The translations under genes were made by a program, and so were the position numbers. The notes beneath the pieces are model-generated. The model searched no databases. It saw only the letters and a list, made by a program, of their open reading frames with translations, and had not been told where the DNA came from. A stretch of DNA of 64,000 bases, taken from Streptomyces sp. CB02261. GTDB taxonomy: Bacteria > Actinomycetota > Actinomycetes > Streptomycetales > Streptomycetaceae. The stretch spans positions 1 through 64,000 of the forward strand of contig NZ_LIVX01000012.1 in assembly GCF_001905665.1 (NCBI RefSeq), read 5' to 3'. Of this stretch, positions 7,686 through 16,697 are shown piece after piece (position 1 is the stretch's first letter; each line of letters opens with the position of its first letter).

Positions 7686-8756
7686 GTGGCCGACGCACAG
7701 GAGACGAACGCCCGAAGGCTGCGCAGGTTGGCGCAGATGCGCAAGAACGAGTCGGTCACGCAGGCCTGCAACACGTTGCATGAGATGTGGGAGGCAGGCG
7801 GGAAACCGGACCCGATCGTCCTCCGTAGCCCCCTGCTGGCTGCGGCAGAGGAACGCTCACGGCTCACCAAGCTGATCCTTCCCCGGGGTATCGCGCTGCG
7901 CTTCTACCTGCTGGCGGTCTTCGAGGCGCAATGCCGACTGGGTGCGGGTGCCCCGTGGAAGAACGTCCGACCGCTGAAGGGGGTCGGATCGTGGTCCGAC
8001 CTCATCGCCATCGACGGTGCCTACGACACAGCGACGAACACCTACATGCCTGCCGCCTTTCGAAGCAGGAAGCTGGAGGATCTGCGGCTCGGACAGGTCA
8101 AGGGTGCTCTGAGGACCCTAGAAGGGCTTGGCGAGGAGGACGCCCTTGTCACCGTGCCGCGAGGAGCGCGCGGGCAGCGGTTGTACGAAAGCTTCTCGCT
8201 GATGAAGGAAAGCGGACGAGGTGGGAATCAGACCCCGGACCTCTACACGGTTCCTACGCGTCAATGGCAGGCCGCCAAGACGATCACGATCCCCGCCGCC
8301 TTCTTCCTCCAGGGCTGGATCCAGGTGCTCAACCCCTCCGAGATCGCCACCTGGCTCATCCTGAGGATGCTGAGCAAGTGGGCACCCAGAAAGCACCGCA
8401 CATCGGGCGTCTTCCTCACCGCGCAGCCCCGCACGCAGACCTTCGGCCTGCGTGACGACGCCTGGGAGGACGGCTGCCAACGCCTGCTCGACTTCGGTCT
8501 CATCCGCCGCGCGGAGCCCCCAGGCATCCAGGGCGTGGACGAATCAGCGACGAGCCTGCTGTTCTCCCAGCCGGCCCGCCCTCGCCGTCGCTACGAACCG
8601 CACTACTGGCAGGTGACCGATGAAGGACTCGACAAGGACGCCGCAGCGAAACTCGACAGAGAACTCAACCTTCGCCAGCGCGTGCTCGACGATACGGCCA
8701 GGAACCGTGTCCCTGGAACCACAGCACCCCGCCGACAGTCACCCGGCGCGCAGTGA
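7686..8756 (+). CDS. Winged-helix, replication-initiator-like protein, 356 aa
   Basis: I selected GTG at 7686 (GGAG 5 nt upstream) over the earlier in-frame start at 7554, because the earlier start would translate the palindrome. The protein is soluble and basic at its ends. Segments around residues 55-75 and 215-245 (FFLQGWIQVLNPSEIATWLI) resemble the winged-helix recognition region of plasmid replication and DnaD-like proteins, and a C-terminal HYWQVTDEGLDKD segment suits another wing. Assignment to replication or regulation is inference from this pattern and from the 50-bp palindrome immediately upstream. It could instead be a transcriptional regulator of a decayed element. Confidence 0.65.
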   Translation: MADAQETNARRLRRLAQMRKNESVTQACNTLHEMWEAGGKPDPIVLRSPLLAAAEERSRLTKLILPRGIALRFYLLAVFEAQCRLGAGAPWKNVRPLKGVGSWSDLIAIDGAYDTATNTYMPAAFRSRKLEDLRLGQVKGALRTLEGLGEEDALVTVPRGARGQRLYESFSLMKESGRGGNQTPDLYTVPTRQWQAAKTITIPAAFFLQGWIQVLNPSEIATWLILRMLSKWAPRKHRTSGVFLTAQPRTQTFGLRDDAWEDGCQRLLDFGLIRRAEPPGIQGVDESATSLLFSQPARPRRRYEPHYWQVTDEGLDKDAAAKLDRELNLRQRVLDDTARNRVPGTTAPRRQSPGAQ

Positions 8757-8869
8757 CCTCCTCGACATGCCTCTGCTCACACCTTGAACCACCTGGAACA
8801 GATCTCCTGCCCACCGGATCCATCAGAGTCCCGACGGATGGATCCGAGCAATGTTCTTTCCCACGCCCG

Positions 8870-9375
8870 CCCGGCCGAGGGTCAGCCGGTTCCTCCTCTA
8901 CGACCTCGCCCAGACCGAGGCCTACCCCGCGGAGCCGGCCGATCCCCGCACTGCCCGACGGCGAACACCCCGACGACCTCCTCACCGACAAGGAAGCCGC
9001 CGTCATCCTCGGCATCACTCCCTCCACCGTCCAGGCCTACGCCACCCAGGGCCACCTCTCCCGCGGCACCACCCTCTACGGCGCGCGCCTGTGGACCCGC
9101 CGCGAAGTCCTCGACCGCCGCGACAACGCCCCCGGACAAGGCAAAGGCGGCGGCCGGCGCGCCGGCGAACCCCAAGACCCCGCAAACAGCATGCGTACGA
9201 AGGCGACCCCCGCCTTGCCGTCGCCGCCCAGGCCCTCGCCACCGCGCCCGCCGGTACCCCCAAGGGCCGCATCGCCGCCGAACTCGCAGAACTCCACGGC
9301 CACACCCCCCGCACCTGGGAACGCCTCCTCACCACCGCGGCCACCCACCACACAGACAACGACGATCCAAGCTGA
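8870..9375 (+). pseudogene. Frameshifted second copy of the helix-turn-helix gene at 2744
   Basis: The reading matches the 208-aa protein at 2744 from its residue 45 onward, but in pieces. RFLLYDLAQTEAY reads in one frame. From about 8940 IPALPDGEHPDDLLTDKEAA through GRRAGEPQDP reads in a second. From about 9178 RKQHAYEGDPRLAVAAQAL to the stop returns to the first. The N-terminal third is missing. The shift at 9178 coincides with one fewer C in a CCCCC run compared with the intact copy. It is a decayed duplicate. Confidence 0.85.
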
Positions 9376-9455
9376 GTGAAGTGTTTGGAAACTTGGTGAT
9401 CAACAGACTCGGGGGCGGGCGGCATGCCTAAGCGCAGGGTCGATATCGTGACTTG

Positions 9456-9947
9456 ATGGCAACACCAGATTTCATCCTCGCGCTGCGCAAGAAAATTGGA
9501 AACGATCCGCTGTGGCTCTCAAGCGTCACCGCGGTCGTCGTCAGGGATGACCAGGTCCTCTTGGCGAAGCGCGCAGATAACCGCAAGTGGACGCCAGTGA
9601 CTGGGATCATCGATCCGGGGGAGCAACCGGCGGATGCCGCAGCCCGGGAGGTTCTTGAGGAGACCGGCATCGTGGCAGTTCCGCAGCGGCTGGCGATGGT
9701 TCACGTCACGGACCCTGTCGTCTATGACAACGGGGACCAGACGCAGTATCTCGACCTGGTGTTCCGCTTTGGTTGGCAGTCCGGCGTTCCGCATCCCGCC
9801 GACGGCGAGAACACAGCTGCCGATTGGTTCCCTCTGGACGACCTGCCTCCGATGTCAGACGACATGCGCAAGCGAATCGCAGCTGCCCTGTCCAACGAGC
9901 AGGCAGCCCAGTACGTCTTCTCTCCGCCGTCACCCGACGGCGCCTGA
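9456..9947 (+). CDS. NUDIX hydrolase, 163 aa
   Basis: The Nudix box GX5EX7REVLEETGI is complete (residues about 50-72: GIIDPGEQPADAAAREVLEE), giving the metal-binding glutamates needed to hydrolyse nucleoside diphosphate-linked substrates. The length is normal for a single-domain enzyme. I use ATG at 9456; a TTG lies directly before it and the ribosome site is weak, so the exact start is uncertain. Substrate cannot be inferred. It stands alone between a pseudogene and a gap. Confidence 0.88.
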   Translation: MATPDFILALRKKIGNDPLWLSSVTAVVVRDDQVLLAKRADNRKWTPVTGIIDPGEQPADAAAREVLEETGIVAVPQRLAMVHVTDPVVYDNGDQTQYLDLVFRFGWQSGVPHPADGENTAADWFPLDDLPPMSDDMRKRIAAALSNEQAAQYVFSPPSPDGA

Positions 9948-10212
9948 GAACCCGGCTCCAACGCGCCTGCGCCCATGGCAGCCGGCCACCCTCGCGATGG
10001 GCAGCCGACGGCAGCAGCTTGGTCACCTCATGACAGCCGTGATCACCATCGCCGCACAGCATGGAGCAAGCCTGGACCCGCTCGCCCCTGCTGACGCCCA
10101 TCCAGTGCCACTACTGCACCCATTCACAGCCGGATCCCCCGTACCACCCGCCCTAGGCGGCAGGGGGCCGGTCTTTTCTGCGCTCGCCACGCCCCGGGCC
10201 GATACGGCGCGG
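9948..10212. other. Gap with a possible tiny ORF
   Basis: I find no solid gene. A 31-codon plus-strand ORF (10061-10156) contains a CHYC pair and could encode a mini zinc-binding peptide, but it has no clear ribosome site. Confidence 0.3.
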
Positions 10213-10626
10213 TCAGCGCCCGTACGCCTTGCGGCACCACTCCCCCGCGCCCATGGGTGCCTGGATCTGCTGCGCCTGACGGCAGAGCTGCCGCATCTGC
10301 GGCGTCTGACCGGTCGTCGGCTGCCGACGCGGCGCCGTGCTCTTCTTCGGGCTCTTGCGGGGCTTGGCCGCCTTCCAGGGAGCCGTCCTGGTGGTGCTCC
10401 TCTTCGGGGTGCTCTTCGCCGGGCGCCTGATCGTCGGCGGCGCGGTCCGGCGGGCGGGCCCCGGGGCGGCGGGCCGTGCGGGCGCGGGCGCGGGGGTGGC
10501 CTTTGCAGGGGGCGCGCCCGGCAGGGTGGTCGGCGGCCGGGGGTCGGTGACGTCGAGCGCTTCCCGGGGCACGCCCGGGGTCGGGTCGGCCGGGGCGGGC
10601 GGGGCCGGCGGGCGGGTGGAGGTCAT
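10213..10626 (-). CDS. Pro/Ala/Lys-rich protein with conserved-looking tail, 137 aa
   Basis: Residues 1-100 are low-complexity, proline- and alanine-rich with Lys/Arg clusters, and probably disordered. The last 30 residues (QMRQLCRQAQQIQAPMGAGE, then WCRKAYGR) look like a folded or binding motif with two cysteines. The start is ATG at 10626 with weak ribosome signal. Iteron-like repeats lie directly upstream. Function unknown; the tail resembles those of some actinomycete plasmid-encoded small proteins. Confidence 0.55.
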   Translation of the reverse strand: MTSTRPPAPPAPADPTPGVPREALDVTDPRPPTTLPGAPPAKATPAPAPARPAAPGPARRTAPPTIRRPAKSTPKRSTTRTAPWKAAKPRKSPKKSTAPRRQPTTGQTPQMRQLCRQAQQIQAPMGAGEWCRKAYGR

Positions 10627-10662
10627 CCGGGACCGGCCCGGTTCTTCACCGTGGAAAGTCCC

Positions 10663-10770
10663 TCACAACCTCACAGATACACGTCCACCTGGGGAAACGA
10701 ACTGTGAGCCTCACAGATAGAACTCACCACGCCCCTCGGTGGTGAGTGGGGCCGTTCCCACTCACCACGA
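10663..10770. promoter_or_regulatory. Direct and inverted repeats between two minus-strand genes
   Basis: CCTCACAGATA occurs twice (near 10670 and 10711) in direct order. Overlapping hairpins follow, CTCACCAC-N8-GTGGTGAG and GTGAGTGGG-N5-TCCCACTCAC (about 10727-10764). The block lies upstream of the minus-strand gene starting at 10626 and suits an operator or iteron cluster. Confidence 0.5.
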
Positions 10771-10839
10771 CGGGCCCGCGCACCCGCTCCACTTCCAGAC
10801 AGCCCGAACGGGGTGAGGGAGGAGGTCGTCGTCCGCGGG

Positions 10840-11809
10840 TCAGGAGGGGGCGGGTGTGGGTTCGGCCGCCTGGGCGGCGGCAACAGCGGCGTCCCGGGCA
10901 GCGGTCCATTGGGCCTCGGCGGCGGCCCGTTCCTTCTCTGCCTCGATCTTGCAGCGCGCGCAGAGCCCTTCGGTCTGCACGGCCCGCCCGCATGTCCGGC
11001 CGCCGTAGCCGGGGCAGTCGCCCATCTCGACAGCGGCAGGCGGCTTGGAGCAGACGATGCACCGTAGTCCGGGTGCCACCACGCCGCGGCCGCAGCCGCT
11101 GGCGCAGGTGGGCCGCTCGCCGCCGAGGCAGTGCGCGCACCGGTCCAGGCCGGGCAGGGCGTCGTGGGGACACAGGCCTTCGTCTCCGGCGCAGGGCCGG
11201 TAGCGGCCGCGGCCGGCGTTTTCCGCGTCCATCTGCGCGCGCCGCTGCGCCCAGGACGCCGGGATCGGCGTCTCGTCCTGGTCCCCGGGCCCACGGGGCG
11301 CCAGGGCGTAGGTGCCCGGCCGGCTGTACGGGGATCGGGGTGATCCCGGAAGCGGGGCCGATCGCGATCAGGTGCCGCAACCGCCCGCTGATCACTCTGG
11401 CCACCGAAGTACGAAGAGGCTGGGGCAGCTGCCGGGACAGGAGCACGTGCCGGACCTCCTGCGGGGTAAAACCCGTCTCCAGCATCCCGGTGACCGTGCG
11501 GCCCTGGTCCCGCAGCGAGACGGCGTTCGTGACCGTCCACTCCGGGGCCTCGGCCGCGATCGCCCGCAGCACCTCCACGCCCGGCGTCAGCTCCACCGGC
11601 CGCACAACGGAGGTCGGCTCCTCCCCGGCCGTCACGGGCCCGTGCTCCTGGTCCTCGACGTCGCCGCCGCCTCCGTCCGTGTTCCTCACGCACGCGTTCT
11701 CTACCTGCACGGACGGACGGAGGGAGGGGTCGGCGGGTTCTTGATCAGGGCTCTCGACAGGGCTATAGACCTTGGGCGTCATGGGTGACGCCACCTCCGC
11801 GTCATCCAT
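10840..11809 (-). pseudogene. Frameshifted, truncated zinc-finger plasmid protein
   Basis: The coding signal runs from about ATG 11809 (MDDAEVASPMTPKVYSPVES) through TGFTPQEVRHVLLSRQLPQP to near 11320. It then continues in another frame (LAPRGPGDQDETPIPASWAQ) into a Cys-rich tail of repeated CxxC pairs ending at 10840. The N-terminal winged-helix expected in this kind of protein is absent. The gene resembles the intact protein at 34093 in its GGGVMD(D/E)A segment, its CxxC tail and the GGCGTCA-type palindromes embedded in the DNA. I read it as a broken relative of that gene. Confidence 0.65.
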
Positions 11810-11814
11810 GACGC
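11775..11814. repeat. Two GGCGTCA...TGACGCC palindromes inside the broken gene
   Basis: GGCGTCATGGGTGACGCC (11775-11792) and GCGTCATCCATGACGC (11799-11814) are palindromes of the same consensus as the cluster at 34741-34806 in the intact relative. Confidence 0.75.
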
Positions 11815-12051
11815 CACCCCCCTCCGGCGCGCTGCCGGGGCCAGCCTGAGCTGGGCTGGACTGGACCGCGGTGGCGAACGCCAGCCCGGCCCTCAAATGA
11901 AGCAGGCCTCTTCCTCCGGCTATCGCGGAGAAAGAGGTGTCGTCGTGGCGATCAGGCTTGCCCACCGGGCCTGACCAGGCACGATACCCAGGATCACGAA
12001 AGGGAGGGTCCCACTCCCGGTCACACCTCCGGTGCAACTCCTAGTACACCT

Positions 12052-12342
12052 CTACGTGCAACCCTCCAGCCCCCCTCCGGTGCAACTGTCCCGGAGGCCC
12101 GTCCACACGGGCTTGCCCGTGGCCCTCGCCCCGGGCGCGCCATCGTGCGTACCCGGGGCGAGGGCGGTGGAGCGGGTTACCGGCGGCGGAGGCAGGGTCA
12201 GGGCCATCAACGCGATGCCGGACGCGGCGGTGGGGGAAGAGGCGCCGATGGTCTCGCGCAAGGCGGGGCGGTCGTGCAGGACGTAGCCGAGGAACAGCAG
12301 GCCGAGCACGATCACCCCTTCGTGGCGGCGCGGGAAAGCCAC
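12052..12342 (-). CDS. Small membrane protein, 96 aa
   Basis: The GTG start at 12342 has GGAG 6 nt upstream. Residues about 10-26 (VIVLGLLFLGYVLHDRPAL) and 30-50 form hydrophobic segments. The tail is hydrophilic and low in complexity, so the true end may have been altered. This is the layout of short actinomycete plasmid membrane proteins; function is unknown. Confidence 0.5.
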   Translation of the reverse strand: MAFPRRHEGVIVLGLLFLGYVLHDRPALRETIGASSPTAASGIALMALTLPPPPVTRSTALAPGTHDGAPGARATGKPVWTGLRDSCTGGGLEGCT

Positions 12343-12613
12343 AGCGGGCTCCGCGGCCCGCTCCCGGGCTGAGTGCTGCACGAGGGCGGACGATCCGCAC
12401 TCTAGCCGCGCAACTACCCGACTCTCGCGCGGACTTCTGCCCTGGTGATTCTCGCGACCGGGCAAGCCTTAGGCGGCCCTGGGCAAGCCTCGGACACGGC
12501 CAGTGCCACGGGCAAGCCGAGCAGCCCGTACGAGGACCTCGGGCGTACGAGGAAGGCGGGCCGGGGGCAACCGCTCCGCGATCCGGCGCCGCCCGGCACA
12601 CGCCCCCACATGG

Positions 12614-12650
12614 TGAACGGCCCGCACCGTCACCCGGTGCGGGCCGTTCA
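12614..12650. terminator. Strong hairpin, likely terminator
   Basis: Arms 12614-12629 and 12635-12650 (TGAACGGCCCGCACCG and complement) give a perfect 16-bp stem with a 5-nt loop, in a gene-free stretch between two minus-strand genes. There is no T-run on either side. Confidence 0.6.
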
Positions 12651-12660
12651 TCCACCCAAG

Positions 12661-12718
12661 AGCCCGCCGGAAGGGGGGTCGGCAGGCCCTGCATATCCAG
12701 AGCGGTCCCATGCGCTCA
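12661..12718. repeat. Second copy of the 6985-7045 block
   Basis: This copy shares the order CCCGCCGGA, G-run, then GGCCCTGCATATCCAGAGCG (12685-12704, identical 20 bp) and the inverted GAGCG/CGCTC. The hairpin here is imperfect, so this copy is slightly degraded. Confidence 0.7.
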
Positions 12719-12828
12719 CCACCCGCATGCCCCCGATCCCAAGCCCCACACCCAGCCGTCCGACCAGGCAGCCCGGGCCGGGCCAGCCTGGGGGCTGGCG
12801 CCAGTCGGCCGGAGAGGCAGCTGATGGG

Positions 12829-13028
12829 TCAGCGGCGCACGTCGGCGTAGAGAGCCGTACGTTCACACCCGGCTCTCCGGGGACCCGCCCCACCCGCCGT
12901 GTCCCGGAGGTCGCCCAGCACCCGGCCGGTTCCTCGACAGCTGCCTGGAGGGTCGCTTCGTCGGTGGCGGTGAGGTCCAGGACGATCAAGCCGGGCTCGC
13001 TGACGTGGATGGGGCCTATCGGTTCCAT
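12829..13028 (-). pseudogene. DUF6207-family protein with a C-terminal frameshift
   Basis: From ATG 13028 the product (MEPIGPIHVSEPGLIVLDLT, then ATDEATLQAAVEE and WATSGT) matches the small actinomycete DUF6207 family. Family members usually end GEPGV..R(L)YADVRR. Here two extra bases (CTCTCT) just before that point move YADVRR* into another frame. The original frame would run on into unrelated residues. The product may still be partly functional; function of the family is unknown. Confidence 0.6.
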
Positions 13029-13200
13029 GCCCGCCAGAACACTCCTCACAGGTGGCGGAGCCGGGATCAGCCCCCGGACCACCTGGACGGGTCGACGCCG
13101 CGCGGCTTCGGCCCGGCGGACGGGCAAGGCGCCGACGGCGACACACACAAGGACGCCGCGGGCGGCAGGGACGAACTGTTCATGAGGCTGAACAGCAGGC

Positions 13201-14178
13201 TCAGCCGGTCGTGTCGGGAAGTCGGTACTCGTACTTGCGCGGTCGGAGGTCTTCCTCGGCCGGTTCCCAGTCGGTGTAGTGGGAGACGGTGCCTTCGCTG
13301 GGGGTGTAGGGGTCGGTGCGGGTGTCGACCTTGATGTCGCTGACGACGTAGAGGTCGACGGTGTTGTTCTCGTCCCGGGCGTGCAGGACCTCGTTGATCG
13401 TCAGTTCGACGCTCGTTGCGGCACCGGTCGTGCCCTTGACCTCGACATGGCGTTCCTGGGTGCCGCGGGTGCAGCGAAGGTCGTACGGCTTGCCCAGCTT
13501 TTCGACCGTCCAGCCCTCGGCTTCGTAGTGGGAGGTGGCGAACGCTTCGGCGTACTCCTCGATGGCCTTGCGCTTCTTGGGGTCGGAGATGTAGCCGGCG
13601 CCGCGGCGGCGGCGCTGGGGCTTCTTCCTGCCCTCGACCTGTTCGGCGGTGAAGCCCGGGGACTTGTCCAGGGGGACGTCCTCGGGCTCGTCGGGATCGA
13701 AGGGGAGACCGGCGAGCTCCAGGAGACGCTGGGCAGGCATCTGGACGAGCTTGCCCATGCCGCGGTCGGTGCCCGAGCGGCGGATCGCGTCGCTGCCCGC
13801 CTCGGTGAGCGGTCCGTCGGGGCCCAGGGGGACGTTGTCGAGCTTGGCCAGAGGTTCGATGCCGAAGCGCTGGGGGTACTTCAGGCGCCGTTCGACCTCC
13901 TCGTCGGGCCAGTGCCAGGACTTCCCCTCGTAGAAGCCGCCGCGGACCTGGAAGAGGTAGAGGGTGGCGGTGTCCTTGAGCCACTGCTCGAGCTGGACCC
14001 GGGGCGAGGCGCCGGTGGCCAGGACCGCGAAGCGGGGGCGGGCGCCGTCGTACTCGGGCTTCTTCTCCGGGAAGCCCCAGGAGAGCGTCTCGATGCCGTG
14101 CTCGAGGTTGCGCTGGGACTCGGTGCTCTGGCCCACGTGGACCATGACGAACGTCGAACTCTTCATGCAGGCCATCAT
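13201..14178 (-). CDS. DUF3883 nuclease-like protein with possible EVE/PUA-like N-terminus, 325 aa
   Basis: The C-terminal part (about residues 215-300) contains YDLRCTRGTQERHVEVKGTT, then VELTINEVLHARDENN. This is the DUF3883 signature with an acidic residue and an ExK that fit a PD-(D/E)XK nuclease core. The N-terminal half (VMVHVGQS, WGFPEKKPEYDGARPRFAVL, LYLFQVRGGFYEG) is reminiscent of EVE/PUA-like modified-base readers, but this is a weaker reading. Such fusions are typical of modification-dependent restriction. It is divergent from the helicase gene at 14405 with 226 bp between starts, so the two may form a defence pair. MKSS at 14166 is an alternative start; neither has a good ribosome site. 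Confidence 0.75.
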   Translation of the reverse strand: MMACMKSSTFVMVHVGQSTESQRNLEHGIETLSWGFPEKKPEYDGARPRFAVLATGASPRVQLEQWLKDTATLYLFQVRGGFYEGKSWHWPDEEVERRLKYPQRFGIEPLAKLDNVPLGPDGPLTEAGSDAIRRSGTDRGMGKLVQMPAQRLLELAGLPFDPDEPEDVPLDKSPGFTAEQVEGRKKPQRRRRGAGYISDPKKRKAIEEYAEAFATSHYEAEGWTVEKLGKPYDLRCTRGTQERHVEVKGTTGAATSVELTINEVLHARDENNTVDLYVVSDIKVDTRTDPYTPSEGTVSHYTDWEPAEEDLRPRKYEYRLPDTTG

Positions 14179-14283
14179 AGTGATGCGCTTATCGAGTGCT
14201 GGCTAAGTTTTTCTTTTTGATAGCCTGCAGGACAGATGTTGGTCGAGGACGACAACTCGCAGGCTGAGCCTGGACTCTGACTA

Positions 14284-14303
14284 GCCGGCGGCTGACGCCG
14301 CCG
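14284..14303. promoter_or_regulatory. Short palindrome in the divergent defence-gene promoter region
   Basis: CCGGCGGC-TGAC-GCCGCCGG is centred between the divergent starts at 14178 and 14405. It could be a shared operator or a small hairpin. Confidence 0.35.
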
Positions 14304-14404
14304 GTGCGTGTGAGGCCGTGGTCCGGACCCCCAGGACGGTCGGAGCATGGACTTCGCCGCAGTCCGGGGCGGCTGGGAGGTGTCGTGGAATCCGGGGGAA
14401 GCAC

Positions 14405-16411
14405 ATGTTCGAACAGACAACTGCAGCGTCCGCACACAGCGATGCCACTCTCCCCTCGCCGCGTCCCGCGCCGGGGACGACCGTGGAGAGGGTGGCGTGC
14501 GCGGCGTCGGGCAGGGTGGATGAGCTCGCCGCCCGCGTCGAGGATCCGGCGTTCTTGAAGCAGTGCGCGGTCCGGTACACGGCTGCCGGGTTCGGGGTGC
14601 CGGGCGAGGCGGAGGTACGCAGCTGGCGCAACAGCTGGCCGCCTCTGCTGCGGGCGCTGGTGCGGGCGGGGTTATCGGACCTGTGGGTGTATCTGGAGTA
14701 CGGCACGCCGGGTGGTGGCCGGCGCCTGGACGCGCTGCTGGTCGGTACCAAGGCGGACGGGGCGCTGGGGCTGGTGGTCGTGGAGCTGAAGCAGTGGCAG
14801 TCCTGCCGGGTTCTCGACGCCGGGCGGGTCCTGCGCACAGACGGGGTGGTGACGGCCCATCCGGTGTTTCAGGTCGCGGCCTACCGGAGCTTCTTCCAGC
14901 ACTGGCGGCCCGCCCGGGCGCCGAGGCTGGATGTGCGGGCGGTGGTGGTGCTGCATAACGCCAGCGCCGAAGAGGCGGCTGTCCTGCGCCTCGGTGCTCC
15001 CGCCGTCGCCGATATCCCCGTCCTGAGCGGTGCGGACCTGTCCGCACCAGCGGAGGACCTGGCCGCACTGTTGCGGGCCGGGGACCTGGCCGCGCCGGAC
15101 GCCGCCCGAAGAGCGGTATTCGAGGGCATCCGGTGGGAGCCCTCCAGCAGGCTGCTCGACCACGTCGGTTCCGTCCTGGAAGGCAACAGCGCCTTCGCCC
15201 TGGTGGGCGACCAGCAGGACGCGTTCCTGCAGATCCGCGCGACCGCGGCGCTCCACCTGCCTGGCCGCGGCGGGAGTACGGCGCCCGGCGACGGGACGGG
15301 TGCGGTCATCACCGTGCGCGGTGGGCCGGGCAGCGGCAAGACAGCGCTCGCCGTGCGGCTGCTAGGCCACCTCATGCGCCACCACCCCACGACCCGCCCC
15401 CGCTTCATCACCCCGTCCGGGACCCTGCGCGCCCACCTCCTGGACGCCGTGAGCGGTCACAGCGCCGCCCGTGAACTGTTCCCCGGCATCGGTTACCTGC
15501 GGGCCGCCGCCCGGCAGGCCGGCGCGCTCGTCATCGACGAGGCGCAGCGGATCAAGCGCGGCGGCCACGGGCTGCCGCCGGACCTGGCCGCCGTGATCGC
15601 ACACGTCCCGCTCGCCGTCGTCTTCCTCGACGAACGCCAGATCATCCGCCCCGACGAAGGCACCACCGTCGAAGAGATCCAAGCCGCCGCCGGGCACCTG
15701 GGCCGCGCCCACCACCACCTGGAGCTCACCGGCTCGTTCCGCTGCGCCGGATCAGCCGCCTACACCGCCTGGGTCGACGCCCTGCTCTACGGCACGCCCC
15801 GCCCCTGGAAGGGCCACACCGGCTACGACCTGGGGCTCGCTGATGACCCTTTCCAGCTGCAGCAGTGGGTCGAACAGGCCACCGCCGCCGGGCACACCGC
15901 CCGCACCACCGCCGGATTCTGCTGGCCCTGGACCCGCAGCCGCCCCCGCGGCGCCACCACCCTCCCCCTCGACATCACCATCGACGTCCCCAGCACCAGC
16001 CCCGCCGCCCCGGACCGGACCTGGCACGCGGCCTGGAACGCCGCATCCGCCCTCACCCACCCCGACGACGGCCGCCCCCTCGCCCCCCACAACCAGCTCT
16101 GGGCCACCCACACCGGCGGACACCAGCAGATCGGCTGCATCTACACCGCACAAGGCCTCGAATACCGCGACGCAGGCGTCATCATCGGCCGCGACCTCAC
16201 CTGGAACAACGACCACTGGGAAGCCCACCCCCACCACAGCCGCGACGAAACCCTCCGCCACCTGCCCCCCGACCAATACCTGCGCTACGCCCTCAACACC
16301 TACCGCGTCCTACTCACCCGCGGCACCCACACCACCCGCATCCACTCCACCCACCCCACCACCCAACACATGCTCCACACCCTCATCCACCCCACCACCC
16401 CAGCCGACTGA
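14405..16411 (+). CDS. DUF2075 helicase with PD-(D/E)XK-like N-terminus, 668 aa
   Basis: Residues about 95-135 (RRLDALLVG, then LGLVVVELKQW) show the D...(E)xK pattern of a RecB-like nuclease. A P-loop ATPase follows: Walker A GGPGSGKT at about 306-313, Walker B LVIDEAQR at about 376-383, a GSFRCAGS motif and a late IYTAQGLEYRDAGVIIG motif. This order identifies the DUF2075/Schlafen-group-3 helicase family, whose bacterial members occur in defence islands. I chose ATG 14405 (GGGGGAA upstream) over the frame opening at 14318. It is divergent from the DUF3883 protein, supporting a two-gene nucleic-acid defence unit. Late codon use is extremely C-rich compared with its first half. Confidence 0.82.
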   Translation: MFEQTTAASAHSDATLPSPRPAPGTTVERVACAASGRVDELAARVEDPAFLKQCAVRYTAAGFGVPGEAEVRSWRNSWPPLLRALVRAGLSDLWVYLEYGTPGGGRRLDALLVGTKADGALGLVVVELKQWQSCRVLDAGRVLRTDGVVTAHPVFQVAAYRSFFQHWRPARAPRLDVRAVVVLHNASAEEAAVLRLGAPAVADIPVLSGADLSAPAEDLAALLRAGDLAAPDAARRAVFEGIRWEPSSRLLDHVGSVLEGNSAFALVGDQQDAFLQIRATAALHLPGRGGSTAPGDGTGAVITVRGGPGSGKTALAVRLLGHLMRHHPTTRPRFITPSGTLRAHLLDAVSGHSAARELFPGIGYLRAAARQAGALVIDEAQRIKRGGHGLPPDLAAVIAHVPLAVVFLDERQIIRPDEGTTVEEIQAAAGHLGRAHHHLELTGSFRCAGSAAYTAWVDALLYGTPRPWKGHTGYDLGLADDPFQLQQWVEQATAAGHTARTTAGFCWPWTRSRPRGATTLPLDITIDVPSTSPAAPDRTWHAAWNAASALTHPDDGRPLAPHNQLWATHTGGHQQIGCIYTAQGLEYRDAGVIIGRDLTWNNDHWEAHPHHSRDETLRHLPPDQYLRYALNTYRVLLTRGTHTTRIHSTHPTTQHMLHTLIHPTTPAD

Positions 16412-16697
16412 CCAGCACCGCCACCAAGGACGCGAACCACACAAACCCGCCCACACACGGAACGCCCCCGCCTCCCGCTGCGACGCCGGGAGCGTTATCG
16501 GACCTGACGGCTACCGTGCGTCCACGGACGCAGCCCGGGCCACGGCGCGGATCAGGGAGCGGACTGGGCTGCGGCCCGCGCTGTCGGGGCCGGTCCGGGC
16601 TGTCGCATGGAGAGACACCTCATGCAGTTAAGGCGTCAAGCGGAGGCCGGTCCGCAGCGGAAATCGGGTACTCGCTGCGGACAGGGCCTGCGAGGCT
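16412..16697. other. Gap without recognisable features
   Basis: The 286 bp after the helicase are C-rich and show no credible gene, hairpin or repeat that I can support. Confidence 0.3.
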
